The translations under genes and the position numbers were made by a program. From positions 3,252,001 through 3,316,000 of the forward strand of contig CALSFV010000001.1 in assembly GCA_943737045.1 (NCBI GenBank): a stretch of DNA of 64,000 nucleotides, read 5' to 3'. This DNA is from Parapristionchus giblindavisi (taxonomy: Eukaryota; Nematoda; Chromadorea; Rhabditida; Diplogasteridae). The notes beneath the pieces are model-generated. The model saw nothing but the letters and a program-made list of their open reading frames with translations. It searched no databases and was not told where the DNA came from. Below are positions 12,006-23,106 of the stretch, piece after piece. How positions within the stretch are numbered: the first letter of the stretch is position 1; every line of letters begins with the position of its first letter.

Positions 12006-12420
12006 AAATACGCTTTGCTTTTCTTGACGGAGATCAACGGTTTCTTCAAGGGACGTCGTCTATCATCCTGGAGACGACATTGGGAGAGTTCACGACAATA
12101 GTTGTCTCCTTAACAGCCCGCGGGGGATGACCGCATGGCGACCGCAAGGTGCTCCGACATATTAGCGCGGATTATCCGGTCCCCCATCACACGAAGTTTT
12201 TATTTATCGTACACCACAATGGTGTTTCAACATGTACAAAGTGTTCGAGTGCAAGAAAATAAGTGAAATCAAAAAAATATTAGAAGAGAGGGAGGGACAT
12301 GGAGATGGGGATAGGTGGAAGGTGAGAGATCAATTGATCACGCCTTCTGAAGTGCTTTCAACCCAAGCCGCCCCGGTTACCCCACACTGACAGCGAACTG
12401 TCTCATATATGAGACACTCA

Positions 12421-12863
12421 CTAGGGAATGGTTTCTGTGATGGTTGAAATTACGGTTAGTGACCTACATAGCGATAATCAGCATGGTCGACTTAGTAAGA
12501 ATCAACTGTCAAAAGCTGCAGTTGATCGATTTTTTAAACGAAACCCGTCGCATATCCGCCGCACCAAAGACAGCCAAAAAGTTGCCTTTTTTGTTTTTTC
12601 ACTTTTTGAACACGAGTTCGATTCCCCCGACAGTATTTTATGTCTGCATGGTAATTTCAGCAAACAAATTTCTGTTTCAATGGAAATCAAGTCCAAAAAA
12701 TCTTCTTTGGATGTCTTTCGTGCGGTGGATATGTGACGGGTTTCGTTAAAAAAATCGATCAACTGCAGCTTTTGAAAGTTGATTCTTACTAAGTCGACCA
12801 TGCTGATTATCGCTATGTAGGTCACTAACCGTAATTTCAACCATCAAAGAAACCATTCCCTAG
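12421..12863. mobile_element. Foldback element with 3-bp TCA duplication
   Basis: Ends CTAGGGAATGGTTTCT and complement are flanked by TCA (12418-12420; 12864-12866). Family I copy A shows the uninterrupted target (GACACTCAGTCGCG on one strand). Arms of about 130 bp are near-identical (AAATTACGGTTAGTGACC and beyond). The TNA target resembles PIF/Harbinger MITEs. Confidence 0.75.
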
Positions 12864-12994
12864 TCAGTCGCGAAGTAAGCTTGATTCGCGACTGAGTGAC
12901 TCACATATGAGACAATTGGAGTGGCTAAGGCCGTGAGCGAGGATAGAGAGCAATGAGACAATTGGTGTCTCATATTTGAGTAAACGTATATCGG

Positions 12995-13090
12995 CAAAAG
13001 ATTTTGCTCGGAGTGGGTATCGAACTAGCACGGGAACATGCTACCGCGCTCTAGTCAAGCACCCTACCCACTGCGCCACCTGGACATGAA
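12995..13090 (-). ncRNA. tRNA-like module in family I element C
   Basis: Reverse complement carries GGTGGCGCAGTGGGTAGGG (A-box region) and GCTAGTTCGATACCCAC (B-box region). It is similar along its length to 10680-10757 but in opposite orientation relative to the window. Confidence 0.5.
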
Positions 13091-13309
13091 GTCACACAGA
13101 ACAGAACTCAATGTCTATGCGAGAGGGAGGCGCGCAACTCTTGTCTCATTAGCCAGACACCGTGAGACACTGATTGTCTCATAACTGCTTTGAGTCATCA
13201 ACTGTCTCACATGTGAGACACACCGCAATGATGAGCCAATTTTTTCCGAGACAATCTAGTGAGACATTCACTATCTAAGTCATTTCGCTGTGAGTGCATT
13301 GGCTGATAT

Positions 13310-13515
13310 GCACAGGTGATCAATTCACTGAAAATTATATTTTTTTCGTAAATTCACCACTATTCCCTTGTATGTGATCGAATATCGATAAAAATTGGAT
13401 CACTATATCACAGTACGATCTATACAAATATGCAAAATGAAGAGAAACGTCTGACGCGGAAAAAGTTATGGTCGAAAAACAAAAATATCATAGAATATTG
13501 ACCAGTAATGTATTA
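13310..13515. repeat. Single-arm copy of the dispersed 9.2/11.2 kb repeat
   Basis: Matches the outer arms of the 9133-11329 foldback and the loop of 7316-8652 (AAAAATTGGATCACTATATC, then CATAGAATATTGACCAG), with no mirrored partner close by. Confidence 0.55.
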
Positions 13516-13689
13516 TGCGGATAAGAATAAAAAAAGCAATGCGACCTACATAATATATGTATACGAATGAAAGAAATCATGCGACCGTTTTAAATTTTCT
13601 CTCCTGCGTTATTGCGCTCCTGCGTTATTTTCATTCAAAAATACATTTTGATCCCTGTTTTTTTCTTCATCTTTCTGGCCCAGGATATG

Positions 13690-13950
13690 ATCAATTCTAG
13701 TCATTTCTCATTCCTCATCACTCATTAGTCATTTCTCGTAGTAATCGACCCTCTTCTCCGTTGTGGGAAAACCAACCGATTAATAGAATAATGGAATGAG
13801 AGCTTTTTCTCCTCATTTCCCATACTCTCTCACATACGTGGGCGGTAGGGTGGCGAGAACCAGTCACTAGTCAGTAATTATTCTCTCTCTCCAACTAGTG
13901 CGTAATCTTTTCCACTCTCTCTCTGCTACTCTTCTGTCCCCTGTGGCAGC
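13690..13950 (-). repeat. Dispersed repeat, partner of 19700-20300
   Basis: The reverse complement contains GGTCGATTACTACGAGAAAT and ACTCTCTCACATACGTGGGC-type segments that recur at 19850-20230 and partly at 27385. It brackets the mariner and the 18.9-21.2 kb foldback, suggesting a broken larger inverted repeat. Confidence 0.5.
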
Positions 13951-14131
13951 CGTGTGTTGGGGTCACGGTTGAGTAGCAAAATTACTCTTTTTCTACTCTT
14001 TTTGTTTTTTCTCGGCTCTAAGTAATCAAAATGTGCAAATCTATACATTTTTGGAATCTATTAGGTTGTCGGGAACGTCTTGATATATATGAGGCCGTTT
14101 GCGTAAGAATCGACTAAAAGAAATAAAATCT

Positions 14132-15735
14132 GGCACAGTAAAAAAATCAAATTTTGGGGATCGGGGTTCTCAAGGGTGCTCATGACGATGGTCACGTTCA
14201 TTTTGCACCTAGAGCCACCGTTGAGGCCAGACGACGTCGCGTTGAAATCGCGTTTTTAGTCATTTCTCGTGACCCGATGGTTCTAAAAATTACAAAATAT
14301 GCCATCAGGGGCAGAATTTGATGGCGATCACGCCTGTCTAATTCATTTTTCATGGAAAAATTTCAAATTTTTTTTTAATTTTAAAAGAAATTTTCAAAAT
14401 TGGAATTTCAGTCAATGGAAAAAGTCCGTTTTTTGAGATACATAGATCGGACCGGAATGGCTTCAGGATTCCATAGAAAAAATTTCAGCCAATTTGCTCC
14501 CGAGTCATTCGAGATAATCAACTTTTAGTGTAGTCAGATTGCCGTTGAAATAGAGGCAATATCGTCCTTTGATCTACCTCCTTGACTCTCTTCCCCCGAT
14601 CGATAGGCGCACACGATGGATAAGACAGGCGGTCTCTTTCCTCTACTACATTCTCTCTGGTCTCACAGATGAATTGAGGGACTCCTGTTAGGAGCACAAA
14701 TTAAGATAACATTAACAGTTTATCGTTGTTGTAGAGTACATAAAGAACACTCACAAAACAACTATTCAAATCAGAATTATAACAATTAAAGTATGAAATT
14801 CTCGACATAACTTCTACTCCTCTTCAGATATCTTCATAATCATCGTGGACGATGTTCATCTTCTCGACTCGAGGTATGCATAAAGAATGTGATTGATCAT
14901 CGTCTCCTCCATTACAGAAATCAAAGTCATGCCGAGTACTTCGTACTCAGAAGAATGAGAGTGAAGAAAAGAAGAACTAGTGAGATTAGTTCCGATGAAG
15001 AAGTGGACGAGTTTACGTCGATGATGAACATCGTCCACGATAATTATGAAGAGATCTATAGTGAAGAGGAGTAGAAGTTATGTCGAGAATTTCATACTTT
15101 AATTGTTATAATTCTGATTTGAATAGTTGTTTTGTGAGTGTTCTTTATGTACTCTACAACAACGATAAACTGTTAATGTTATCTTAATTTGTGCTCCTAA
15201 CAGGAGTCCCTCAATTCATCTGTGAGACCAGAGAGAATGTAGTAGAGGAAAGAGACCGCCTGTCTTATCCATCGTGTGCGCCTATCGATCGGGGGAAGAG
15301 AGTCAAGGAGGTAGATCAAAGGACGATATTGCCTCTATTTCAACGGCAATCTGACTACACTAAAAGTTGATTATCTCGAATGACTCGGGAGCAAATTGGC
15401 TGAAATTTTTTCTATGGAATCCTGAAGCCATTCCGGTCCGATCTATGTATCTCAAAAAACGGACTTTTTCCATTGACTGAATTTCCAATTTTGAAAATTT
15501 CTGAAATTTTTCCATGAAAAATGGATTAGACAGGCGTGATCGCCATCAAATTCTGCCCCTGATGGCATATTTTGCAATTTTTAGAACCATCGGATCACGT
15601 GAAATGACGAAAAACGCTATTTCAACGCGACGTCGTCTGGCCTCAACGGTGGCTCTAGGTGCAAAATGAACGTGACCATCGTCATGAGCACCCTTGAGAA
15701 CCCCGATACCCAAAATTTGATTTTTTTACTGTGCC
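14132..15735. mobile_element. Young foldback element with about 720-bp near-identical arms
   Basis: Arms (about 14132-14855 and 15036-15735) begin GGCACAGTAAAAAAATC and are almost identical, suggesting a recent origin or ongoing conversion. The loop and inner arm carry a plus-strand frame (14889-15074) ending in an acidic tail (EISSDEEVDEFTSMM, then IYSEEE and a stop). The mirrored left arm has the same tail with a disruption. Acidic tails are common in pogo/Tigger and related transposases, but the family is not established. The target duplication is unclear. Confidence 0.75.
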
Positions 15736-15755
15736 GGCACATGTTTGTCTTTCTA

Positions 15756-17033
15756 CAGGGTGCGTGATAATTACCTGGACTCGAACTTTTATCTGTATCT
15801 CCCCTTAGAACGCAATTTGAGCAACCAGTTTCAAACCATAATTTATTCAATTCATTAGTAACAAGAGTATGTTAATGGATTTCGATGTGCCCCCCTTTCG
15901 CGTTAATAGAAGCCCGGATGAGCTTCTCGAAGGCAATGTGCATTTTACGGAGGTAGTTGTCGTTGAGTTTGTTAAATGCTCGCAGGGGAGCCGACATCAG
16001 GCTTGCCAGAGTATCGCACTTGGTAGTAGACATCTTGCTCAACAGAACCCCTGGCACTGAGGTTCAGGGGATTCAAGTCAGGTGAGATGGGGTCATTCGC
16101 TGGGAGTGATGTAGTCGGGAATGTTCTCACCAAACCACTTGGTCTTGGATTTGGCTGTTTCCTCCGCCCTGCTGCTGCGTCCAAAAGCTCCGACCGAAGT
16201 GATACTTGGTCCAGGGGAGGAATGTGGCTTTCAGGATGCAATTGTTTTAGTAGTTATGGTTCACCTTCACGCCTGGGGTCACAAAGACGAGAGGGATCTG
16301 ACCAGTGGAGATGAAACCCATAAACACCATCCCATAGGCAGGATGCGAGGGTGACCGGTGATGCCACCCAGTTTGGTAGATTCCTTGACATCATGAGTGA
16401 TGATTGTGCTGTTCAGAGAATTGATCTCACAATCGAGGTTAAAGAACTTTTTATCAACAAAGGAAGCGGCGAAATGTTCGTAAATGCGACACCGGCCAAG
16501 AAGGAGAGGGCATCGCATTCTGCGTAGATTGATCTCAGTATCGGTCAAACCAAGCAGTTTACAGTACATGTATACTTGCTACATCAGGCAAGATTTGATG
16601 ATGTTACGAATAAAGAAATTAGAGATACCGAGAATTTAAGCGATTCCACCCAGGTTACGGTAGATCTTCTGGAGAATTCTCTCTCAGTTCTGGGGTGAAG
16701 TAGCTGACACCGGTATTCCTAGCACAGGACAGTTACCTTCTGTACCGAGTTAGTGATACAGTCGGATGGCGTGGTAGACGATTCTCTTAGGAGCGTTGAG
16801 CCAAACGATGATGTCGGAGGGCTGGATTCCTTCGCGATATTGCTTCAGGATCGCAGCTCTAATTGGGTTTGCCTTCACCAATTCTGACTAACTAGACTAA
16901 TCGGTTTGAAACATCGAAGGGTTTTATACGAAAGGTCACCCATCATGACAGTGCAACTAGTGTTGGGAAATATCGATTAGCTGTGAGTGGACAATCGGAT
17001 GCAATCGAGTCCAAGTAATTTTCACGCACCCTG
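15756..17033 (-). mobile_element. Tc1/mariner-superfamily element nested in mariner
   Basis: Ends CAGGGTGCGTGATAATTACC and a diverged complement, flanked by TA (15754-15755; 17034-17035). It lies inside the mariner. It contains a decayed transposase on the minus strand. Confidence 0.85.
15872..16960 (-). pseudogene. Tc1/mariner-type transposase, decayed
   Basis: Minus-strand scraps occur in the correct order. The N-terminal helix-turn-helix region (AAILKQYREGIQPSDI, LNAPKRIVYHAI) lies at about 16780-16900. A second HTH-like piece (KIYRNLGGIA, LGISNFFIRNII) lies near 16600-16690. The catalytic SPDLNPLNLSA (third acidic residue region) lies at about 16085-16110, and the C-terminal ASINAKGGHIE just before the stop at 15872. 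Several in-frame stops and frameshifts separate them. The AKGGHIE tail is characteristic of a nematode/arthropod branch of the superfamily. Not functional. Confidence 0.75.
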
Positions 17034-17156
17034 TACTGTGTGTCGCAGTTGCACTTTGGGTTTCTCTCGTTACTAGTGTATACCAAGCAGTGACGGGCCT
17101 TTGCAGTAAACAACTCCCCATTCCATTCACATCAGTCAGGCTCTAGTTGTGCAACG

Positions 17157-18150
17157 ATGTATAACATTAGTGCTTTTCACAACCTTCATCTTCCACTTTA
17201 CCTCTTCCTATCCGACACCACAACGAAGGATTCGGATACCCTCCTAAAGATTTTTTATGACAGATATGCCCACACTACAACACCATCGAGATTTGGTTCC
17301 TGCGCTTCAAATGAAACGACATTTCCCTCCATAAACGGTAGACCCAGTGAGTTGGATTTTGACACGTCGAAGAAACTTGTGGAATCGGACCCATTTCAAA
17401 GTGTCTGTAAATTGGTCCTCACACTTGGAGCCCACCATGCACAGTCGAGGAATACCGGAAATCCATTGGAATGGGAAAATTTCTCGGTCGATTCATACCC
17501 TATGATCACACCAAAACCTACCTTGATCGTCGAATCGATGTTTCCATTACCCACCCCACTCTCCACTCTGGGGATCGATGGCTGGACCGGCTCATAACGG
17601 GGTATGAAACGTGGGTCTACTACGATAACAACCACAGGTGAGCCGAGAGGGTTGAAGAACGAGAGACACCAGTGGTGTCACACCACAGGATGCCCTCAAA
17701 CCTAACCTGCGATCCCAAAAACCCATGCTTTCAGGGTGGTGGGGAATGGATGGTGTGATCAGCTGGCAGCTGCTCCCCGAGGGCATGACAATTACCAAGT
17801 CCAAGTATGTCACACAACTACGGAATATGATGAAGGCAGTCGATCTTTCAAGCCAGAAGAACAAAAAATTATATTATAACCACTATTACCCCCGTCACCA
17901 TGTCTTCAATAAAGTTAAGCAGGAACTGGCCGCAAATGGATGGATGGTTCTCCATCACCTCCCGTATTCTCTTGACTTGACCCCGTCGGATTAAGCTTTT
18001 CGCAAGCATGACCCGTGCCCTTCGAGATAGGACCTACAAGTTCCGTGGAAGTGTCGAGTCTGCACTCAAGCAATACTTTACTTCGCGCCCAGCTGGGTTC
18101 TACAAAGAGAGAAACCACACATTGACCGAACGTTGGCACTACATTTGTTG
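17157..18150 (+). pseudogene. mariner transposase, decayed
   Basis: Catalytic-domain pieces are readable in shifting frames: ITGYETWVYYDNN-like text near 17585-17635 (usually TGDEKW), then MLSGWWGMDGVISWQLLPEG at 17725-17790, NGWMVLHHLPYSLDLTPSD at 17935-17994 (usually PYSPDLAPSD), and a tail near 18100-18150. Stops and frameshifts rule out activity. The order and spacing fit a mariner of about 340 codons. Confidence 0.8.
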
Positions 18151-18244
18151 ATCATGGTGGAGCATATAACCCATAACGTACTTCTGTTTGCTTCGAGAAA
18201 TAAACGATCGAAAAAGTTGTCAAGACTTTCCCGACAACCTAATA

Positions 18245-18870
18245 CAAGTCAAGGGCTATCCAACTAGCCTAAAATTGGATGTCAAAGAAGATTAGAGACG
18301 CCGCTTGGTTGTTTATGACGATTGTGGGCGGAGTCTATCATCACAAATAAAAAAAACGTTAATAGGCGGAAGGGTAGACCCTCATTAACAACCGATCCCT
18401 AGCATACTTTTTGCACAAGAGTTCGACTCCCCGTAGAACATTTTACGTAGAAATTCATAAATGTACATTGCTTGTTGCGAATTAGCAGAGAATTAAATAA
18501 TAGTAACAACTTAATCGATATAATAAAAAAACATTAACATAAAGTATTTTTTCAATTTTTTAGTATGCATACTCTCCTCTTGTGTCACCTACAATGGGGG
18601 GGGGGGTGATGGAACCGATGAAACCACAATCACAATCATTAATTCAATCAGATCCAAACAATTGATAAATTAAATTAAATTATTGTGTGGAGAGACGAAG
18701 TTGGTGAGTAATGAATCCATTATATCGATGTAATTCTTACTATCATTCAATTCTCTACAGATTAGCAGCAAAGAACAGATAACAGAAGACCGTGAAAAAA
18801 GTTTCGAAAATAAAGCGATACAGATTTTTTTCACTTGATTTCACTGAAACAACCATCATGTGTTTTTTAT
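18245..18870. other. AT-rich spacer, no supported gene
   Basis: A TCTCTACAG-type acceptor near 18762 and a GTGAGT donor near 18702 could define a 60-bp intron, but neither flanking frame stays open far, so no exon is called. Confidence 0.3.
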
Positions 18871-19193
18871 TTTTTTGTAAATGTAAATGGAAATTGTAAA
18901 AAGGGTGTTAATTTTGTCCACTTGTAAATAGCATTGTAAAAAGCAAATATCTCGGTTCTCTGACTAGTTAGAGACTTGAAACTTGGTTTTTTTAGGTTAG
19001 AAACCACGAAAAAAGCTTATAAACGAAGTTTCAAGTCTCTAGCTCCACAAAGAGCGGAGATATTTGCTTTTTACAAGAATGTTTGAGTTTTTCCTGAAAA
19101 ATCTTGTAAAAAGCAAATATCTCCGAGCTAGAGACTTGTATTTAATATAATGAATAGGAAAAAAAGATAAAAAATCGATAGATTACTTAAATG

Positions 19194-19485
19194 GATCAAT
19201 AGAGCAGTGCGGATACTAAGCTTAAGCTTTCCTTAACTAAGGAACTCTGCTGATTGTGAATAGTAACTGAATGGATAGAGTAATTAAATGGATCAATAGA
19301 GCAGTGCGGATACTAAGCCTAAGCTTTCCTTAACTAAGGAACTCTGCCGACTGTGAATAGTAACTGAATGGATAGAGTAATTGAATGGATGAATAGAGCA
19401 ATCCGGATACTAAGCCTAAGCTTTCCTTAACTAAGGAACTCTGCTGATTGTGAATAGTAACTGAATGGATAGAGTAATTAAATGG
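19194..19485. repeat. Minisatellite, three 97-bp units
   Basis: Units begin at 19194, 19291 and 19388 with GATCAATAGAGCAGTGCGG or close variants and contain AAGCTTTCCTTAACTAAGG. They differ by a few substitutions. Confidence 0.9.
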
Positions 19486-19593
19486 AGTAGAGTAAATGGA
19501 GTCGATAGAGTAGTGCGGAGTAAGAAATAATAATATAATTTGCGTTACCGAATGAATTCAAATGATTGATGGTAGCATAGATTGATAGAATAA

Positions 19594-19710
19594 GCCCGCG
19601 GTCTTTTGGCACGTCCGTTATGTACGGGTGTCCAGCATATAACGGAAGTGCCAAAAGAGCGCGGTCATTTGGCACTACCGTTATATACGGGTCACATCGT
19701 AAATGTGCCT
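19594..19710. repeat. GC-rich hairpin repeat
   Basis: GCGGTCTTTTGGCACGTCCG is mirrored by GGAAGTGCCAAAAGAGCGCG, followed by a third partial copy (GGCACTACCGTTATATACGG). Confidence 0.7.
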
Positions 19711-20300
19711 CTCTCAGTTGAGTAGAGAGAGACTGTCACTAGAGCTAGTGCCTAGTGACTGATTCTCGCCAGGGCGGGCACTGCCGCTGGAAATGAGAAT
19801 CGGAGGGTCGGACGCAAAAATCGGGGGGGGGGGGGGAATTGCAGCTAGCGGCAGTGGTGCCCACGTATGCTCTCTCTTTTTAATCCAATTTCATTTTTTC
19901 CCTCCCCCCCCCATTTCGATCTATTCGATCGAATGGAGGGGTCGTCCTCCTCACTGGGAGAACGATGTCTACGGGGGCGAAATGCTCCCCGAGCTCTCCT
20001 CAAGATGGTAGAGCCCTGGACTGAACCGGAGAAAAGGAATCGGAAGCTTTTATAGGGGAATGGGGTGATATGGAAATGAAATTGGATTAGAATGAGAGAG
20101 TATGGGAAAAGAGTAGAACAAACTCTCATTTCATCATTCCATCAATCATGATGCGGGTGGTTTTACCACAACCTAGAAAAGGGTCGATTACTACGTGAAA
20201 TGACTAATGGTGATGAAGAATTAGAAATGACTAAAATTGATTTGCAATATGACCTGGGAGAGAAATCAAAGAAGTGCCGAAAATGCTATCTCGCTTCAAC
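19700..20300 (+). repeat. Dispersed repeat with internal palindrome; partner of 13690-13950
   Basis: Contains a run of 14 G (19823-19836) and a nested palindrome (about 19869-20096) whose arms include AATCCAATTTCATTTTT and complement. The frame at 20200-20439 lies in this repeat and recurs, broken, at 13.7 kb, so it is not treated as a host exon. Confidence 0.5.
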
Positions 20301-22649
20301 GACATACAGTGCGGATTTTCAAAACAGATTTGTAATCGTCGTAGTCATAATCGTATATCGCGTATACACTCAAAGTTTCGTGAAGATCGGGATATGTGTG
20401 CTCCGACCATTCCCTTGTAAGCCGATTCCAGGGCCATAGGTAATTCATTAATCCAGGACGCCCCAAAATCATACATTTTCGAGCACCCACATAGTGAGCA
20501 CGGATCAGTTTATAAATTGGTCGGCTTACATAAAACGGGTCACTTTAACACATATTTTGCTAAGATAAGTCAAAAATAAGCAATTTTACGGACCAGTTTA
20601 TAATCGGACCCGTTTATCACAATTACGGGTCAGGTTATAGTTCTGAAAATGTGAGCTGAACAAAAATGTATGCCCAAAATCAAAAATCTCAGAAAATATA
20701 ATGAATCGAACAGTAGAAGTTAGAAGTTAGTGAAAATAAACAAACTTTTCGCTGGAACGAAAGAACGTCCAAATCGTAGTAATGACGAGAGAAATGAAGA
20801 TGACGAGTGAAATAAGCACGGCGTACCACCGTACTTGGGGGAGAGCCATTCTAAAAATAAATTTTTATGCTTAAAACGCGCTCTATGTAATGTGTGTAAA
20901 TTTCATTGTAAAAAGCAAATACCTCGGTTCTCTGACTAGTTAGAGACTTGAAACTTGGTTATTATATCAAGTCTCTACTATGAAAGGAGATATTTGCTTA
21001 TTACAAGATTTTTCAGGAAAAACTCGAACATTCTTGTAAAAAGCAAATATCTCCGCTCTTTGTGGAGCTAGAGACTTGAAACTTCGTTTATAAGCTTTTT
21101 TCGTGGTTTCTAACCTAAAAAACCAAGTTTCAAGTCTCTAACTAGTCAGAGAACCGAGATATTTGCTTTTTACAATGCTACTTACAAGTGGACAAAATTA
21201 ACACCCTTTTTACAATTTCCAATTCCATTTACAAGAAATTAACACCCCATAAGGGAGGAGGGGGGGGGCACAAAGTTTCAAAATCATTCTAGACTATTCA
21301 TATTTGGTTGTTAGAGTCCCTAGGGGTGGGATACACTTCAGCCAAAAATTAAAAGAGATCCTGTCTGAGGAAACTCACATTTGAGGTGACATAGCGAAAA
21401 ATAAATTGTTCTGGTTGATGTGGAATAAAATAGTACACTGACAGGCGACCTCAGCCGTGCATATGAGAAAGTTTGATTTTGAGTCTGAAGGTATGAGAAA
21501 ATGTTCGATGGGCCAAAAAATATTTCGGCTCCCAAGCTTCCGATCGACTCGGGAGTGGTGCCAATCGATTCCTCGTGTGAATACAGGCATATTTTACTCC
21601 GACCACTTTTTAAGAGACCGGCTCGGTAAGACTCGAGCATTTTGACCCCCTGCCGGACATTCGCGAGGACTTTCGATCTGGCCCTCAATACTTTCATCAT
21701 AGACACATACCGGGGGGAGACCGATGAAAGTTATAGTGAAAATGCCCTTAGGCTCAAACCCGGCTCAAATATGTCACATTAAGTAAAAATTTGAAAAATT
21801 CATATTTCAATCGTGATAGCTAGGACTTTTATTTCTTTTTATTAGTGAATAACATGTCATGCACTCTTAGAAACACTGTTGAACATTAATATCATATCGT
21901 TCTGAATATGTTTTTTCGTGTCAGATTTTCAGATTTTTCTGCTTTTATCCTCGTTGAAGAGAGATTGCAAGTAATGACATAGTGCATATTGTAGCCCTGA
22001 CGATTGTGTACATGGTGGTCACATTCCCTTGGCCAGTCAACATTTCGCAGGCATCGAGAATTGCAGCCGAAGGTGAGATATGTGTAAATTTCAAAAATCT
22101 AAAATTAAATTTCTTGAAATTCGAAAGAGTAAGAGATAGCGTTATTATGTCATTTTACTCGTAGTGATGCGCATACACAGAAAAAATATACAAATAAACT
22201 CAGACTGCATTAAACAAAATTTTTTTTAAATAATTATTTTATTTTTATTTTTTCAACCGTCACATTGAGTCGACCGTCAAGGCAAGTTGATCCATAGGGC
22301 GGATGGTAGCTGGTACATGTCCGTTTGCGAAAACAACTGCCTCGTGAAGAATCGTCGTTTCGCAGATCTAGAATTTATTTATTAAATTATCAAACTTGAA
22401 TATTTATATGTTTCTTTCATATATATCGGTTGGAAGGTGACGTATGACAACCAAATCTGTACCGTTTTTATCAGTAGTAGTATACGGCATTGAACTACCG
22501 TAACCGTCAGGAATCGCGAACTGATTTTTTTTTTCAGTAGACCCATGATTCTCAACCATGACCCGGGGTTCATGGTTGAGAATGGCTGAGGTCGAAAAAT
22601 TCATGATGATCCCAGGTCAAATACTATGTGGCATTATATCAACAGTGTG

Positions 22650-23106
22650 CACTCACAGAAAAATCCCTTACATGTAAGGGAATAATTCCCAGGCTAAGGA
22701 CCCCAGTGGAATTATTCCCAGTTATATAAGGGAATTATTTCCCTTACCTGTAAGGGAATTATTCCCTTACATGTAAGGGATATGAAATAGATTTAAACAA
22801 TAAGAAAAATTGGCAAAGTTGATTTACACTGGGTAGGAATCGAACCTACGAGGTTCGGATCACTACACAATGTTCTTGCCACTAAGCCATGTGAACATGT
22901 TTCAAGTCTCGTAAAACTTGATGATAGCTGTAGTTAGACGCGCTCATACATGCATTGGAAATCCCTTATATGTAAGGCAATTTGTTAAGGGAATAATTCC
23001 CTAGTAAAAATTGCCTTACATATAAGGGATTGTGTTGTAGATATGGGAATTATTCCCTAAGGGAATCGCAGTTCCAAAACTTCCCTAAGGGAATTTTCTG
23101 TGAGTG
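22650..23106. mobile_element. CACTCACAG-type element, family III
   Basis: Ends CACTCACAGAAAAATCCC and complement, flanked by TG (22648-22649; 23107-23108). The related palindrome at 47980 shows the uninterrupted CAACAGTGAGCCAAC site. The interior has about ten CCCTTACATGTAAGGG/GGGAATTATTCCC short palindromes on both sides of a tRNA-like module (22829-22905). No coding capacity. Confidence 0.8.
22829..22905 (-). ncRNA. tRNA-like module in family III element
   Basis: The reverse complement has GGCTTAGTGGCAAGAAC (A-box region) and a well-formed T-arm, GTAGG-TTCGATT-CCTAC. This is the best tRNA-like fold in the window, but the acceptor stem has a mismatch and the anticodon arm is not convincing, so it is more likely a tRNA-derived module than a working tRNA. 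Confidence 0.5.

Larger units (their letters stand above)
11360..12300 (-). pseudogene. Tc1-like transposase remnant interrupted by an insertion
   Basis: On the minus strand, scraps of a Tc1-type transposase occur in the expected order. At about 12010-12130 there is a helix-turn-helix linker region (RRRPLKKPLISVKKSKA). At about 11600-11740 are DIYEKTML and FVMVQDTD (normally Q/MQDNDP around the second catalytic Asp). At about 11385-11450 is the tail LTESMTRRYQTVIVAKEF. The frames are broken by several stops. The family I end at 11745 and family II element 11761-11922 interrupt it. The middle part with the first catalytic Asp was not found. Confidence 0.6.
12385..13296. mobile_element. CACTCACAG-type element, family I, copy C
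   Basis: Ends CACTGACAGCGAACTG and TTTCGCTGTGAGTG, flanked by CA on both sides (12383-12384; 13297-13298). Short TCTCATATATGAGA and CACATGTGAGAC palindromes lie toward both ends, and a minus-strand tRNA-like module lies at 12995-13090. A separate foldback (12421-12863) is inserted near its left end. Confidence 0.75.
14061..18242 (+). mobile_element. mariner element with two nested insertions
   Basis: Ends TTAGGTTGTCGGGAA and complement, flanked by TA (14059-14060; 18243-18244), typical of mariner-family termini. Of 4182 bp, about 1600 belong to a foldback (14132-15735) and 1278 to another Tc1/mariner element (15756-17033). The remainder, about 1.3 kb, is the original mariner length. Transposase remnants lie at about 17157-18150. 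Confidence 0.85.
18876..21235. mobile_element. Foldback element with long spacer
   Basis: Arms at about 18876-19140 and 20905-21235 share GTAAATGTAAATGGAAATTG (with small differences), AAGGGTGTTAATTTTGTCC and repeated GTAAAAAGCAAATATCTC units that also face each other within each arm. The 1.7 kb between holds a 97-bp tandem repeat, a short hairpin and a dispersed repeat, all apparently later insertions or expansions. Confidence 0.6.

Noticed and set aside
12428..12840. Three overlapping frames of 100-112 codons
   Set aside because: They are mirror images arising from a palindrome and match no family I know.
10466..13296. CRISPR-like array of short palindromic repeats
   Set aside because: Units are irregularly spaced, self-complementary, lie within a transposable element and the genome is eukaryotic.
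20200..20439. Possible host exon (MTNGDEELEMTK...)
   Set aside because: The same sequence recurs, broken and inverted, at about 13.7 kb, so it belongs to a dispersed repeat.
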